Of a DNA stretch of 64,000 nt, positions 17,301 to 25,361 are shown one piece after another; the first letter of the stretch is position 1; each line of letters opens with the position of its first letter. The translations under genes were made by a program, and so were the position numbers. The stretch spans positions 1-64,000 of the forward strand of contig NZ_JAPZSU010000032.1 of the NCBI RefSeq assembly GCF_027531905.1, read 5' to 3'. This DNA comes from Flavobacterium sp. (GTDB lineage: Bacteria; Bacteroidota; Bacteroidia; Flavobacteriales; Flavobacteriaceae). The notes below the pieces were generated by a model. That model saw nothing but the letters and a program-made list of their open reading frames with translations. It had not been told where the DNA came from and did no database searches.

Positions 17301-17668
17301 AATTACGAGACGCTTTGCAAAATGAATTAAATAAAAACGGATTAAATGGTGCGGGACAAAATGCTTTAGAACAAATGAAGCAGATAGAAAAACAACTTTT
17401 AAACAAAGGTTTTAAGAATGATGTTTTACAACGCTTTCTAAATTTGAATCATGAATTACTTAAGTTAGATACTGCTCTGCAACAACAAGGTCAGGATTCT
17501 AAACGTCAGTCAGAAACCAATCTAAAAGGTTTTAACAACGCTTCTAAAGCTTTGCCTAATAACTTAATCCAATATATAAATAGTGTTGAAATATTAAACA
17601 GACAATCACTACCTTTGCGCTCCAATTTTAACCAGAAGGTTCAAGAATATTTTAATAAAAATGATTGA
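14375..17668 (+). CDS. DUF4175 family large membrane protein
   Basis: The 1097-residue protein starts with GTG. It has two N-terminal membrane helices (about 27-47 and 57-77) and a third at about 151-170, then a beta-rich periplasmic-like region (about 190-485). A very long lysine/glutamine/asparagine-rich coiled-coil region follows (about 495-850), then a glycine/lysine-rich linker ('GEDGTGGEGDAKS') and a final helical part. This is the DUF4175 layout found across Bacteroidota; the function is unknown. It overlaps the start of ybeY by eight bases, an arrangement common in the phylum that suggests translational coupling. Confidence 0.85.
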   Translation: MHSTNIIYQKIEAFIKKFYTNELLRGTLLFIGFGLVYFLFTLFIEYFLWLQPAARTFLFWTFVGVEVYLISLFIAFPLFKLFKLQKGISYQEASIIIGNHFPQVKDKLLNYIQLSQNSVEPSELLLASIQQKSDNLAPIPFGKAINFKSNKRYLPIALIPLFFLFAFFVSGNSTIISQSFNRVIHYKAAFVKPAPFQLHIQNSNLIVQENKDFVLKVKSLGSVLPENVMLFIGDESYFMENSAPGEFQYKFVAPSSDVVFHLEANAVVSPSFKLKVIDVPSISSFEMYLHFPSYLNRKSEVVKGTGNAVIPEGTLVNWKIVSSATESVVFNADQTSSSFVLHSNVFNFKKKINQNTDYQVITSNSNVKNFEKLNYQLAIIKDQYPTIDVEQAPDSLKVDKSFFIGKIGDDYGFSKLQIVYYEKGKPFTANRGTLPFKSGTFDQFVFSFPGNLPLKAGISYDFYFEVFDNDAVHHFKSTRSIVFNSRVRTQSEKEDALIEEQNSNLNSLEKTLQKQSKQFSDLDKLNKSSKEKRDLEFKDQQMVNDFIKRQSQQDQLMKSFSEKIKENLNQDNSQNKDKIKETLEKRLDKVTSTIDKNKQLLDQLKELNDKLNNEDLQDKLQQFKQNSKNQVKTLEQLVELTKRYYVDKKANQIAEKLDKLSNEQNKLSKDPASETKEQDKINQEFNSLEEQLNDVLKENKSLKSPMDIPNTKELQQDIKQDLNYAKEQLGKRNSSKAQSSQRNASQNMKKMSDKLKEAMASGEQEQLQEDIKMLRQILDNLLAFSNSQEDVMKQFKSTKVGSATYNKYLRTQQTLKTQFKHVDDSLFTMSLRNPKIAEEVTKEIGTVQYNLDNAIDKLGNGIVSKGVSHQQFSVASANKLADFLSEQLNNMQMDLSGMSSGNPKPGQGKGMQLPDIISKQKGLGEKMQEQMKGEGKSNGGTKPGTKSDSKDNQGEDGTGGEGDAKSIMEIYKEQKQLRDALQNELNKNGLNGAGQNALEQMKQIEKQLLNKGFKNDVLQRFLNLNHELLKLDTALQQQGQDSKRQSETNLKGFNNASKALPNNLIQYINSVEILNRQSLPLRSNFNQKVQEYFNKND

Positions 17669-18080
17669 TTTTAATTATGAAAGTGAATTTACGTTAGACA
17701 ATGAATTGTTGTATTCAGATTGGTTGTCTAGAGTAATTGTTTCCGAAAACAAAAATGAAGGAGAAATTAATTATATTTTTTGTGATGATGATTATTTGCA
17801 CAACATCAATGTTGAGTATTTAAATCATGATACTTTAACTGACATTATTAGTTTTGATTATAGTTTAGGAAATGAATTGAATGGCGATATCTTCATCTCT
17901 ATTGAACGTGTTCATGATAATGCTTTAGATTTTAATGTTCCTTTTGATGAAGAATTGAAACGCGTTATGGTTCATGGAGTTCTTCATTATTGTGGCTACA
18001 AAGACAAGACTGATAAAGACGAATTACTAATGCGCCAAAAGGAAGACGAGAAAATCAAACTGTTTCACGTGGAACAGTAA
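17661..18080 (+). CDS. ybeY: Endoribonuclease YbeY (rRNA maturation factor)
   Basis: The 139-residue metalloprotein acts in 16S rRNA 3' maturation and ribosome quality control. The zinc motif reads HGVLHYCGYKDKT, near residues 104-116. The usual final histidine of HGxLHxxGYDH is replaced by the 'KDKTxxD' form that I recall as normal in Bacteroidota. Upstream, 'NDDYLHNINVEYLNHDTLTD' corresponds to the 'LN-x-x-Y-R-x-x-d-x-x-T-D-V-L-S-F' segment. The last codons, which read FHVEQ, are themselves part of a parS-like site (18061-18076). Translationally coupled to the DUF4175 gene. Confidence 0.92.
   Translation: MIDFNYESEFTLDNELLYSDWLSRVIVSENKNEGEINYIFCDDDYLHNINVEYLNHDTLTDIISFDYSLGNELNGDIFISIERVHDNALDFNVPFDEELKRVMVHGVLHYCGYKDKTDKDELLMRQKEDEKIKLFHVEQ
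18061..18076. promoter_or_regulatory. parS-like site 1 (inside the 3' end of ybeY)
   Basis: TGTTTCACGTGGAACA is the exact reverse complement of the classical Bacillus-type parS TGTTCCACGTGAAACA, the ParB/Spo0J binding site. It lies within codons for the YbeY C-terminus. Confidence 0.85.
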
Positions 18081-18099
18081 TTTATAAACTCTCTTTTTA

Positions 18100-18115
18100 T
18101 GTTTCACGTGAAACA
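18100..18115. promoter_or_regulatory. parS-like site 2 (perfect palindrome)
   Basis: TGTTTCACGTGAAACA is a perfect 16-bp palindrome and the generic bacterial parS consensus. Confidence 0.88.
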
Positions 18116-18137
18116 TTTTTTAAGTATGTTTTTTATT

Positions 18138-18153
18138 TGTTCCACGTGGAACT
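18138..18153. promoter_or_regulatory. parS-like site 3
   Basis: TGTTCCACGTGGAACT keeps the CACGTG core and both half-sites, with one terminal mismatch. Confidence 0.8.
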
Positions 18154-18185
18154 TAAACACACGTTTCATTTGTAACTGAAGTATA

Positions 18186-18201
18186 GGTTTCACGTGGAAC
18201 A
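18186..18201. promoter_or_regulatory. parS-like site 4
   Basis: GGTTTCACGTGGAACA lies 25 bp before the duplicated mnmG start. It has one terminal mismatch to the consensus. Confidence 0.8.
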
Positions 18202-18225
18202 TTTATAGATTTTAATTTTAGTATT

Positions 18226-18263
18226 ATGTTTTTAAATGAGTATGATGTTTTTAAATGAGTATG
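18226..18263 (+). repeat. 19-bp tandem duplication of the mnmG translation start
   Basis: The 19-mer ATGTTTTTAAATGAGTATG occurs twice back to back (18226-18244 and 18245-18263). The upstream copy opens MFLNEYDVFK and then stops, because 19 bp is out of frame. The downstream copy is the in-frame mnmG start. Confidence 0.9.
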
Positions 18264-20116
18264 ATGTTATTGTGGTTGGTGCAGGACACGCAGGTTCTGA
18301 AGCTGCTGCTGCCGCCGCAAATTTAGGTTCTTCGACTTTATTGGTTACAATGAGTCTTCAAAACATTGCTCAGATGTCTTGCAATCCCGCTATGGGTGGA
18401 ATTGCGAAAGGTCAGATTGTTCGTGAGATTGATGCTTTGGGGGGTTATTCTGGAATCGTTTCTGATAAAACAGCTATTCAGTTCAAAATGCTGAATAAAT
18501 CAAAAGGGCCTGCTATGTGGTCACCACGTGTTCAAAGTGACCGTATGCGTTTTGCGGAGGAATGGCGATTGATGTTAGAACGCACACCAAATCTTGATTT
18601 TTACCAAGAAATGGTTAGTGGATTAATAATTGAATCAGGAAAGGTAAAAGGAATCAAAACTTCACTTGGGGTAGAAATTCGATCCAAAGCCGTGGTTCTA
18701 ACTAATGGTACTTTTTTAAATGGTTTAATTCATATTGGAGAAAAACAATTTGGTGGTGGTAGAGCAGGAGAGAGTGCTGCCTATGGTATTACCGAAGATT
18801 TGGTTAAAGTGGGTTTTCAATCCGGTAGAATGAAAACCGGTACGCCTCCAAGAGTGGACGGTCGTTCTTTAGATTATTCAAAAATGAATGAGGAGAAAGG
18901 GGATGCAAAGCCTGATAAGTTTTCTTATTCGGATGAAACTTCTCCTCTTGTCCAACAGCGCTCTTGTTATATGACGTATACTTCCAATGACGTACATTCT
19001 ATTTTAAGAGAAGGTTTTGATCGTTCTCCTATGTTCAATGGACGAATTAAAAGTTTAGGGCCGCGTTATTGTCCTTCTATAGAAGATAAAATAAATCGTT
19101 TCGCTGATAAAGAACGTCATCAACTTTTTATAGAACCTGAAGGTTGGCAAACCTGTGAGGTGTATGTAAATGGATTTTCTACTTCTTTACCAGAAGATAT
19201 TCAGTTTAAAGCTTTGCGTTCTGTTGTAGGTTTTGAAAATGTAAAATTCTTTAGACCTGGTTACGCGATTGAGTATGATTATTTTCCTCCTACACAATTA
19301 AAGCACACTTTGGAAACTAAGCTAATTGATGGTTTATATTTCGCTGGACAGATTAATGGAACGACTGGTTATGAAGAAGCAGCTTCACAAGGTTTAATGG
19401 CTGGAATTAATGCCCATTTAAAAATTCATGAAAAAGCTCCTTTAATATTAAAAAGAGACGAAGCCTATATTGGTGTTCTTATCGATGATTTAATTACAAA
19501 GGGTACAGAAGAACCTTATCGTATGTTTACTTCTCGTGCTGAGTATAGAACTTTATTGCGTCAAGACAATGCTGATTTTAGACTAACGCCTTTATCGTAT
19601 GAAATTGGTTTAGCTTCTGAAAAAAGATTACGTCGAATGGAGCATAAATTAAATGAATCCGAAAAGATGGTTGCTTTTTTCAAAGAAACTAGTGTAACGG
19701 TAGCAGAGGCAAATCCTATTTTAGAATCTAAAGAAACGGCTTTGATTTCTCAAGGGGATAAAATGTTTAAAATTTTCTCTCGTCCACAAATTGAGTTAGA
19801 GGATATTTTGAAGTTTGCTAAAGTAAAAGATTATCTTGATCAAAATAATTTGGATCAAGAGATTTTAGAACAAGCCGAAATTCAAGTTAAGTATTCTGGT
19901 TATATTGAGAAAGAAAGAAATAATGCTGATAAACTTTCGCGTTTGGAAGAAGTAAAGATTCCTGAGAATTTTGATTATTCTAAAATCAAATCAATGTCTA
20001 TTGAAGCAAGGCAAAAATTAGAAAAAATTCGTCCTGTTACGATTTCGCAAGCTTCGCGTATTAGTGGCGTTTCTCCAAGTGATATTTCGGTACTTTTAAT
20101 TTATATGGGTAGATAG
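18245..20116 (+). CDS. mnmG: tRNA uridine-5-carboxymethylaminomethyl modification enzyme MnmG (GidA)
   Basis: This FAD enzyme works with MnmE to install cmnm5 at wobble U34 of several tRNAs. I place the start at the second repeat copy (18245, MFLNEYDVIVVGAGHAGSE), which gives 623 residues; three more upstream codons are open from 18236. The FAD-binding GAGHAGSE loop, the 'CNPAMGGIAKG' region with its conserved cysteine, 'MKTGTPPRVDGRSLD', 'GPRYCPSIEDKI' and the C-terminal helical domain are present. mnmG often lies near the origin. It sits between two groups of parS-like sites and after a duplicated start that may dampen translation initiation. Confidence 0.96.
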   Translation: MFLNEYDVIVVGAGHAGSEAAAAAANLGSSTLLVTMSLQNIAQMSCNPAMGGIAKGQIVREIDALGGYSGIVSDKTAIQFKMLNKSKGPAMWSPRVQSDRMRFAEEWRLMLERTPNLDFYQEMVSGLIIESGKVKGIKTSLGVEIRSKAVVLTNGTFLNGLIHIGEKQFGGGRAGESAAYGITEDLVKVGFQSGRMKTGTPPRVDGRSLDYSKMNEEKGDAKPDKFSYSDETSPLVQQRSCYMTYTSNDVHSILREGFDRSPMFNGRIKSLGPRYCPSIEDKINRFADKERHQLFIEPEGWQTCEVYVNGFSTSLPEDIQFKALRSVVGFENVKFFRPGYAIEYDYFPPTQLKHTLETKLIDGLYFAGQINGTTGYEEAASQGLMAGINAHLKIHEKAPLILKRDEAYIGVLIDDLITKGTEEPYRMFTSRAEYRTLLRQDNADFRLTPLSYEIGLASEKRLRRMEHKLNESEKMVAFFKETSVTVAEANPILESKETALISQGDKMFKIFSRPQIELEDILKFAKVKDYLDQNNLDQEILEQAEIQVKYSGYIEKERNNADKLSRLEEVKIPENFDYSKIKSMSIEARQKLEKIRPVTISQASRISGVSPSDISVLLIYMGR

Positions 20117-20145
20117 TTTTATTTTACCTTTGATCGATGTCATTT

Positions 20146-20161
20146 TGTTCCACGTGAAACT
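20146..20161. promoter_or_regulatory. parS-like site 5 (downstream of mnmG)
   Basis: TGTTCCACGTGAAACT matches the Bacillus-type parS except for the final base. It is the only site of the cluster on this side of mnmG. Confidence 0.82.
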
Positions 20162-20181
20162 AAAATTTAAATTATTCAACT

Positions 20182-20209
20182 ATTGCTCTTCAAAAGAGCA
20201 ATAGTTTTT
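20182..20209 (+). terminator. Terminator of mnmG
   Basis: ATTGCTCTT / AAGAGCAAT with a CAA loop is followed by TTTTT. Its presence argues against any start for the next gene upstream of 20228. Confidence 0.82.
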
Positions 20210-20227
20210 ATTCAATCAACCATCCCC

Positions 20228-21076
20228 ATGACTATTTTATCAAAAAAACATTTTCTTACTGTAAAAGATTATTCTGTTTCCCAAGAAATTTTCGAATTGT
20301 ATCATGATGAAGAAACAGATATGTTAATTACCCATCCGCAACCTAGTTTGGATACTTTAGGGAAGTATTATGAAAGTGTAGATTATATTTCACATACGGA
20401 CTCAAAACGCAGTTTATTTGAAAAAGCGTATCATTTTGTGAAAGGAATTGCTTTGAAGAATAAACTGCAATTAATTAATAACGAACAATCCTCAAAAGGA
20501 CAACTTTTGGATATTGGTGCTGGAACAGGAGATTTTTTGTTGGTAGCTCAAAATGATGGCTGGAAAACTATAGGTATTGAACCAAGCGAAAAAGCAAAAA
20601 AGATTGCAGAAGGAAAAGGCATTTCTTTTGTAAAAGATACGACCGATTTAGCTTCTCAAAGTTTTGATTGTATCACCATGTGGCATGTGTTGGAGCATGT
20701 GCCAGATTTGGATTTTCAGATAAAAGAATTAAAGCGTTTATTAAAACCGACAGGAACGCTAATTGTGGCGGTTCCCAATTTCAAATCGTTTGATGCAAAA
20801 TATTACCAAAATTTTTGGGCAGCTTATGATGTGCCGATTCATTTTTGGCATTTTTCAAAACAAGCGATACAAATGCTTTTTCAAAAAGAGAATATGTCGC
20901 TAAAGAAAATCCTTCCGATGAAGTTTGATTCTTTTTATGTGAGTTTATTATCCGAAAAATACAAAACAGGAAAAATGAATTTTATCAAAGCCTTTTTTAT
21001 CGGTTTGCGTTCAAATTGGAAAGGAAGTCAAAGTAAGGAGTATTCTTCACACATTTATGTGCTTAAAAATACCTAA
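20228..21076 (+). CDS. Class I SAM-dependent methyltransferase
   Basis: The 282-residue product has an N-terminal segment with 'MLITHPQPSLDTLGKYYESVDYISHTD', typical of Methyltransf_23-type proteins whose zinc-ribbon region has been reduced. The Rossmann motif I LLDIGAGTGDFL and the acidic ribose-binding residue in 'TIGIEPSEKAK' follow, then 'DCITMWHVLEHVPDLD'. The substrate is unknown; relatives act on small molecules, lipids or glycans. I chose ATG 20228 because a longer TTG-initiated frame from 20183 would run through the mnmG terminator hairpin. A single-gene unit with its own terminator. Confidence 0.82.
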   Translation: MTILSKKHFLTVKDYSVSQEIFELYHDEETDMLITHPQPSLDTLGKYYESVDYISHTDSKRSLFEKAYHFVKGIALKNKLQLINNEQSSKGQLLDIGAGTGDFLLVAQNDGWKTIGIEPSEKAKKIAEGKGISFVKDTTDLASQSFDCITMWHVLEHVPDLDFQIKELKRLLKPTGTLIVAVPNFKSFDAKYYQNFWAAYDVPIHFWHFSKQAIQMLFQKENMSLKKILPMKFDSFYVSLLSEKYKTGKMNFIKAFFIGLRSNWKGSQSKEYSSHIYVLKNT

Positions 21077-21084
21077 AATTGATT

Positions 21085-21109
21085 TTAAGCCCTTTTAAAG
21101 GGCGTTTTT
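21085..21109 (+). terminator. Terminator of the methyltransferase gene
   Basis: The palindrome GCCCTTTTAAAGGGC (21089-21103) is followed by GTTTTT. Confidence 0.7.
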
Positions 21110-21281
21110 GATCAGAACCAGCCTAAATCATGCTTTTTTAAAAATAATTCTGCATTCGTAAGCTATTAAATCCAATTTTAATCAAGTATTCTTATAGAAT
21201 AATATTCTTTAATAATAAAAATTGATATAACTAAAATTTTGGCATTTTTCAAACTTTCTGTAGTTGCTAACTATTTTTTTA

Positions 21282-21289
21282 TATTTTTG
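21282..21289 (+). promoter_or_regulatory. -7 promoter element of the OmpH-like gene
   Basis: TATTTTTG matches TAnnTTTG and is 30 bp before the ATG at 21319. A TTG lies at 21264-21266 with a 15-bp spacer, a little short. Confidence 0.45.
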
Positions 21290-21318
21290 TCCTACATCAT
21301 AAAAATAAATTAACTCCA

Positions 21319-21879
21319 ATGAAAAAATCATTACTTATCCTTGCCCTTGCAATCGCCATTGTGTCTTGTGATAAAAAAGCAGAAGTAAAAGAAGTAAAAA
21401 CGGCATATGTGGACACTTCTGAATTAATGAAAGAATATACAGAAGCAAAAGATCTTGAAGCTAAATATAAAGCACAAGCACAAGAGAAAGGACGTCAGTT
21501 AGAAGCTGAAATTAGTCGTTTTAAACAAGAAGCTGCCAATTTTCAAGCACAAGCACAAGCTAACGGTCAAGAATGGGCTCAGAAGAAAGGTGCCGAATTG
21601 CAAAAAAGAGAGCAACAATTAGGATATGCGCAACAAGCATTGTCTCAACAATTGCAAATGGAAAGCGGAAAAGAAATGGATTCTTTAGTAAGTGGTGTAA
21701 AGAAATTTATTAAAGCTTACGGAAAAGAAAAAGGGTATGCTTACATCTATGGTACAGGAGATGCTGCTTCTATTTTGTATGCAGAAGATAAATTTGATAT
21801 CACTAAAGATATTATCAAAGCTTTGAATGAAAAATACAAAGCTGGTGGTAAAAAAGAAGAAAAAGAAGTTAAGAAATAA
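21319..21879 (+). CDS. OmpH/Skp-family periplasmic chaperone, lipoprotein form
   Basis: The 186-residue product has a lipoprotein signal (MKKSLLILALAIAIVSC, lipid-modified Cys17). A long coiled coil follows ('EAKYKAQAQEKGRQLEAEIS' onward, about 45-125), with the Skp-like small domain 'KGYAYIYGTGDAASILYAED' near the end. Skp/OmpH chaperones hold unfolded outer-membrane proteins as trimers with tentacle-like coiled coils. The lipid anchor is a Bacteroidota variation. The strongly basic/acidic C-terminus (KKEEKEVKK) is a low-complexity tail. A single-gene unit between a promoter and a terminator. Confidence 0.85.
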   Translation: MKKSLLILALAIAIVSCDKKAEVKEVKTAYVDTSELMKEYTEAKDLEAKYKAQAQEKGRQLEAEISRFKQEAANFQAQAQANGQEWAQKKGAELQKREQQLGYAQQALSQQLQMESGKEMDSLVSGVKKFIKAYGKEKGYAYIYGTGDAASILYAEDKFDITKDIIKALNEKYKAGGKKEEKEVKK

Positions 21880-21894
21880 GCTTTTTTTATACAA

Positions 21895-21933
21895 TAAAAG
21901 CCTTCATCTATTCAGATTGAAGGCTTTTTTTTT
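21895..21933 (+). terminator. Terminator of the OmpH-like gene
   Basis: AAAAGCCTTCA / TTGAAGGCTTTT is followed by a T-run. Confidence 0.85.
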
Positions 21934-22042
21934 GGATTAATCAGATGTAATTTTTTCTTATTTATATTTCAGTATTTTTATTGATTTACAATTGTTTACT
22001 TCTCCCTTTTTTTAATATTTTAGTTCTTTATTTATACGCCTT

Positions 22043-24313
22043 ATGCAAACTCTTTCTCAAGCCGCTGCTTATACACTTCAATTTATTAATCAGACCAATC
22101 GTTCTGTTTTTCTTACGGGAAAAGCAGGAACAGGAAAAACCACTTTATTACGAGAAATTATTCAAACTACGCATAAAAATACTGTGGTCGTAGCGCCTAC
22201 AGGTATTGCTGCCCTTAATGCCAATGGTGTTACTATTCATTCTATGTTCCAATTACCTTTTGGTGCTTTTATTCCTGATTATTCTGAACCTCAATTTTTT
22301 GAGAATTCAAAATTCGAAACCAAATCTACTCTAAAACGCCATTTCAAAATGGGCGGACTTAAGAAAGCGGTTATTCGTAATATGGAATTGCTTATTATTG
22401 ATGAAGTTAGTATGTTACGCGCTGATTTGTTAGACGCTATGGATTTCATGATGCAAACCGTTCGTAAAAATTCAAAGCCTTTTGGTGGTGCTCAAATTTT
22501 ATTTATAGGAGATTTACTACAATTACCACCTGTTGTCAAAGAGGAGGAATGGCGCGTTTTGCGTAACTATTATCGTGGAAAATTCTTTTTTCATGCGCAT
22601 GTTTTGGTTCAAGATCCTCCGTTATATATTGAGTTATCTCATATATATCGCCAAACCGATGAACGTTTTATTTCAGTTTTAAATCACCTGAGAAACAATG
22701 AAATTACAAAAGAAGATATCGAAATTTTGAACCAATATGTTCAGCCTAATTTTGATTTAAAAGCCAATAAAGGCTATATCTGTTTAACGACACATAACGT
22801 TAAAGCAGATGCTATTAATACTGAATCTATAAAAGAATTAACGGGGAAATTATATCGTTTTTATCCTGAAATTACGGGTGACTTTCCAGAGAAGATTTAT
22901 CCATTGGAATCTCAATTAGAATTGAAAGTGGGCGCACAAATTATGTTTGTCAAAAATGATTTATCTTTTGATAAACAATATTTTAATGGAAAAATGGGAA
23001 CAATTGCTTCATTAACCGATAAAGAAATTCGGGTGCATTTTGCTGAAGAAAATAAAACTATTGAGGTCGAAAAGTATGAATGGCAAAACATACGTTACAA
23101 AGTTGACCCTTTAACCAAAGAAATTGAAGAAGAAGTTTTGGGAACGTATGTGCAGTATCCTATTAAATTGGCTTGGGCGATTACGGTCCATAAAAGTCAA
23201 GGATTAACGTTTGACAAAGCTGCGCTTGATGTATCGCAAGTTTTTCTTCCCGGGCAAGCATATGTTGCTCTGTCGCGTTTACGTTCTTTAAATGGGCTTA
23301 TTTTGCTTTCTTCGCTACGAATGAATGGTATTTCTAACGATCAAGAAGTAATGGACTACGCCCAAAATAAAGCCAGCGAAACGTATTTACAATCCGCATT
23401 GCATTTTGAAACTAAGAATTTTATCCTGGATTATTTATGTACTACATTCGATTGGAAGGATTTAGCACAAGAATGGCGCAATCATTTTTTTAGTTATGGC
23501 GATGTGTCCGAAGCTTCTATAAAATCAAAACATACGCAATGGGCTAAACAACAAGCCGAAATTATTGAACAACTTTTAGATCCTGCCTCTAAATTTGTTC
23601 TTCATTTGAAAAAAATATTTGCTGCTGAAACCGTTGATTTGAATTACGTTTTAGAACGCATCAATGCTGCATATGCTTATTTTTGGAAACCAATGGATGC
23701 CTTGGTAGAAGAATTACTTTGGAAGTTAGAAGAAACTCAGCACAGCAAAAAGGCCAAAGGTTTTTTCGAAGAATTGACTCAATTAGAAGAAGTTCAAACT
23801 AAAGTAGTTTTAAAGCTCATGAAAGCCCAGCTTTTGGTCGCTACAGTGGTTGCAGGAGAACCTATTTCAAAAGAAAAACTAACATCACCAACTATAAAGA
23901 ATTATATAGGTAATAAAATAGAAAAAGTAAAGGCTGCTTTTAACCAACAAAACAGTTCTTTACTCGAAGAGGAAAAAGATATTGTTCGCTATTCTAGTTC
24001 CAAAAAAGCACCAAAAGAGAAAAAGAAAACTACCGTTGAGCAAACTTACGAATTTTGGTTGCAGAACAAATCGATTACCGAAATTGCTTTAATGCGAATG
24101 ATTACTAAAGAAACGGTGATGCTTCATTTAACCAAATTAATTGCGGAGCAAAAAATCCAAATCAATAGCGTTTTATCTGAGGAAAAAATTGCTGCGTTAA
24201 CTGAGGCTTTCTTTGGCTATCAAGAAGAATCTTTAGCACCATTAAAAGAAAAACATGGCGATACTTTTACTTGGGAAGAATTAAGAATGTTTAAAGCTAG
24301 TTGGAATTCCTAA
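22043..24313 (+). CDS. Pif1/RecD-like superfamily 1 DNA helicase with C-terminal HTH_40 domain
   Basis: The 756-residue protein has Walker A GKAGTGKTT at residues 26-34, motif II 'LLIIDEVSML', a UvrD-like C-terminal helicase motif 'AWAITVHKSQGLTFDKA' and motif VI 'AYVALSRLRS'. The C-terminal about 90 residues form an HTH_40-type domain ('KSITEIALMRMITKETVMLHL' and on) like that at the end of some RecQ helicases. This combination is a common Bacteroidota helicase, probably 5'-3' and acting in replication-fork or recombination processing; polarity is inferred from the family. A single gene between terminators. Confidence 0.87.
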   Translation: MQTLSQAAAYTLQFINQTNRSVFLTGKAGTGKTTLLREIIQTTHKNTVVVAPTGIAALNANGVTIHSMFQLPFGAFIPDYSEPQFFENSKFETKSTLKRHFKMGGLKKAVIRNMELLIIDEVSMLRADLLDAMDFMMQTVRKNSKPFGGAQILFIGDLLQLPPVVKEEEWRVLRNYYRGKFFFHAHVLVQDPPLYIELSHIYRQTDERFISVLNHLRNNEITKEDIEILNQYVQPNFDLKANKGYICLTTHNVKADAINTESIKELTGKLYRFYPEITGDFPEKIYPLESQLELKVGAQIMFVKNDLSFDKQYFNGKMGTIASLTDKEIRVHFAEENKTIEVEKYEWQNIRYKVDPLTKEIEEEVLGTYVQYPIKLAWAITVHKSQGLTFDKAALDVSQVFLPGQAYVALSRLRSLNGLILLSSLRMNGISNDQEVMDYAQNKASETYLQSALHFETKNFILDYLCTTFDWKDLAQEWRNHFFSYGDVSEASIKSKHTQWAKQQAEIIEQLLDPASKFVLHLKKIFAAETVDLNYVLERINAAYAYFWKPMDALVEELLWKLEETQHSKKAKGFFEELTQLEEVQTKVVLKLMKAQLLVATVVAGEPISKEKLTSPTIKNYIGNKIEKVKAAFNQQNSSLLEEEKDIVRYSSSKKAPKEKKKTTVEQTYEFWLQNKSITEIALMRMITKETVMLHLTKLIAEQKIQINSVLSEEKIAALTEAFFGYQEESLAPLKEKHGDTFTWEELRMFKASWNS

Positions 24314-24332
24314 AAAAGCTGAATAACCAAAA

Positions 24333-24365
24333 AAAAAACCTATTCGTAAAAGAATAGGTTTTTTT
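24333..24365. terminator. Bidirectional terminator between the helicase and SPOR genes
   Basis: AAAAAACCTATTC / GAATAGGTTTTTT with a short loop serves both convergent genes. Confidence 0.88.
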
Positions 24366-24366
24366 G

Positions 24367-25356
24367 TTATAGCGTCTGAATCAAAATCCAAGCATCTGGA
24401 TTTTCATATTCAATGATTTCTTTTTGAGCTTTTTGAGCTTCGGCAAAGGTGGCATAGCTTCCATAAACTACTGGATAAAGACCATTTTTGTTCTCTGGAA
24501 TTCTTTTGGCCTCGTAACCTAGTTTTTTTAAGGCTCTAAGCTCTTTATTGGCATTTTCTTCACTTCTGTATGCTCCTGCCATAATATGATATTTAAGCGA
24601 GCTTACTTCTTTTTTTGGGGTAGTGTTTACTGCAAGCGTAACCGATGGAATAGGGCTTTCTATGAAGAAAGTAGCTTCTTGAATTTTGTTTTGTACTTTT
24701 TTCTGAACCGAAGTTTCTACCAAAAGGGTTTCGTTTTCAATTTGTTTTTGATAGATACTATAAGCCACACTTGATGTAATTCCTAAACCTAAAACAAAAA
24801 TCGCAGCATAACGCAAAAATGGGTAACGTTGACCTTTTGTTTCTTCCATTTCTTCTTCAGGAGCCAAAGTAAGCGTGTGTCGAATAACTGGTTCTTCGAC
24901 CAAAGTTTTGGCCTCTACCGCTTTTTCAAACAATTCTCTTTTAACCATAGGAGACACAAACGGACTCAACCCAAAAGAAGTCGTCAAGTAGTTATTGGTA
25001 TCTTCGGAAGTGAAGACTAAGTTAGCATCAGCATTTAATCTAAAAGTACCAATGTTTTTGAAAGAAAGAACACCATGTGTTTCTAATCTTTTTTTCCAGT
25101 TAAAAACCTCAAATTGAATAGCACTTACGGCATAATCGTAAGAAGTCTTTTCCGCTTGGGCGATATGATGCGCTAATAAACCATCATTGTTTTTTAAATT
25201 CGCATTAAACGAAATCATTTTTTTGGGTGGAAAAAATGAAGTAGTACTTTCTTGCAATTGTGCGGACTGAGTTTCGGTTAAAAAAGCACCAAATCCTGGT
25301 ACAGCTACACATTGGTAACGGTACAAAAGCTGAGAGATGTATTGTTCGATTTTCAT
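24367..25356 (-). CDS. HU-CCDC81/SPOR protein (membrane-anchored, peptidoglycan-binding)
   Basis: The roughly 329-residue product has two tandem HU-like CCDC81-type domains at the N-terminus (MKIEQYISQLLYRYQCVAVP begins the first, 'FKNIGTFRLNADANLVF' lies in the second). A single membrane segment ('FLRYAAIFVLGLGITSSVAY') and a C-terminal SPOR domain ('YHIMAGAYRSEENANKELRA') follow. SPOR domains bind denuded glycan at division sites. I chose ATG 25356 rather than 25374 because a promoter -7 element (25362-25369) lies between the two, so a transcript starting from it would contain only the inner start. Leaderless or nearly so. Confidence 0.88.
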   Translation of the reverse strand: MKIEQYISQLLYRYQCVAVPGFGAFLTETQSAQLQESTTSFFPPKKMISFNANLKNNDGLLAHHIAQAEKTSYDYAVSAIQFEVFNWKKRLETHGVLSFKNIGTFRLNADANLVFTSEDTNNYLTTSFGLSPFVSPMVKRELFEKAVEAKTLVEEPVIRHTLTLAPEEEMEETKGQRYPFLRYAAIFVLGLGITSSVAYSIYQKQIENETLLVETSVQKKVQNKIQEATFFIESPIPSVTLAVNTTPKKEVSSLKYHIMAGAYRSEENANKELRALKKLGYEAKRIPENKNGLYPVVYGSYATFAEAQKAQKEIIEYENPDAWILIQTL

Positions 25357-25361
25357 GTTAA

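Noticed and set aside
20183..20227. Earlier TTG start for the methyltransferase
   Set aside because: It would place the N-terminus inside the mnmG terminator hairpin (20182-20209).
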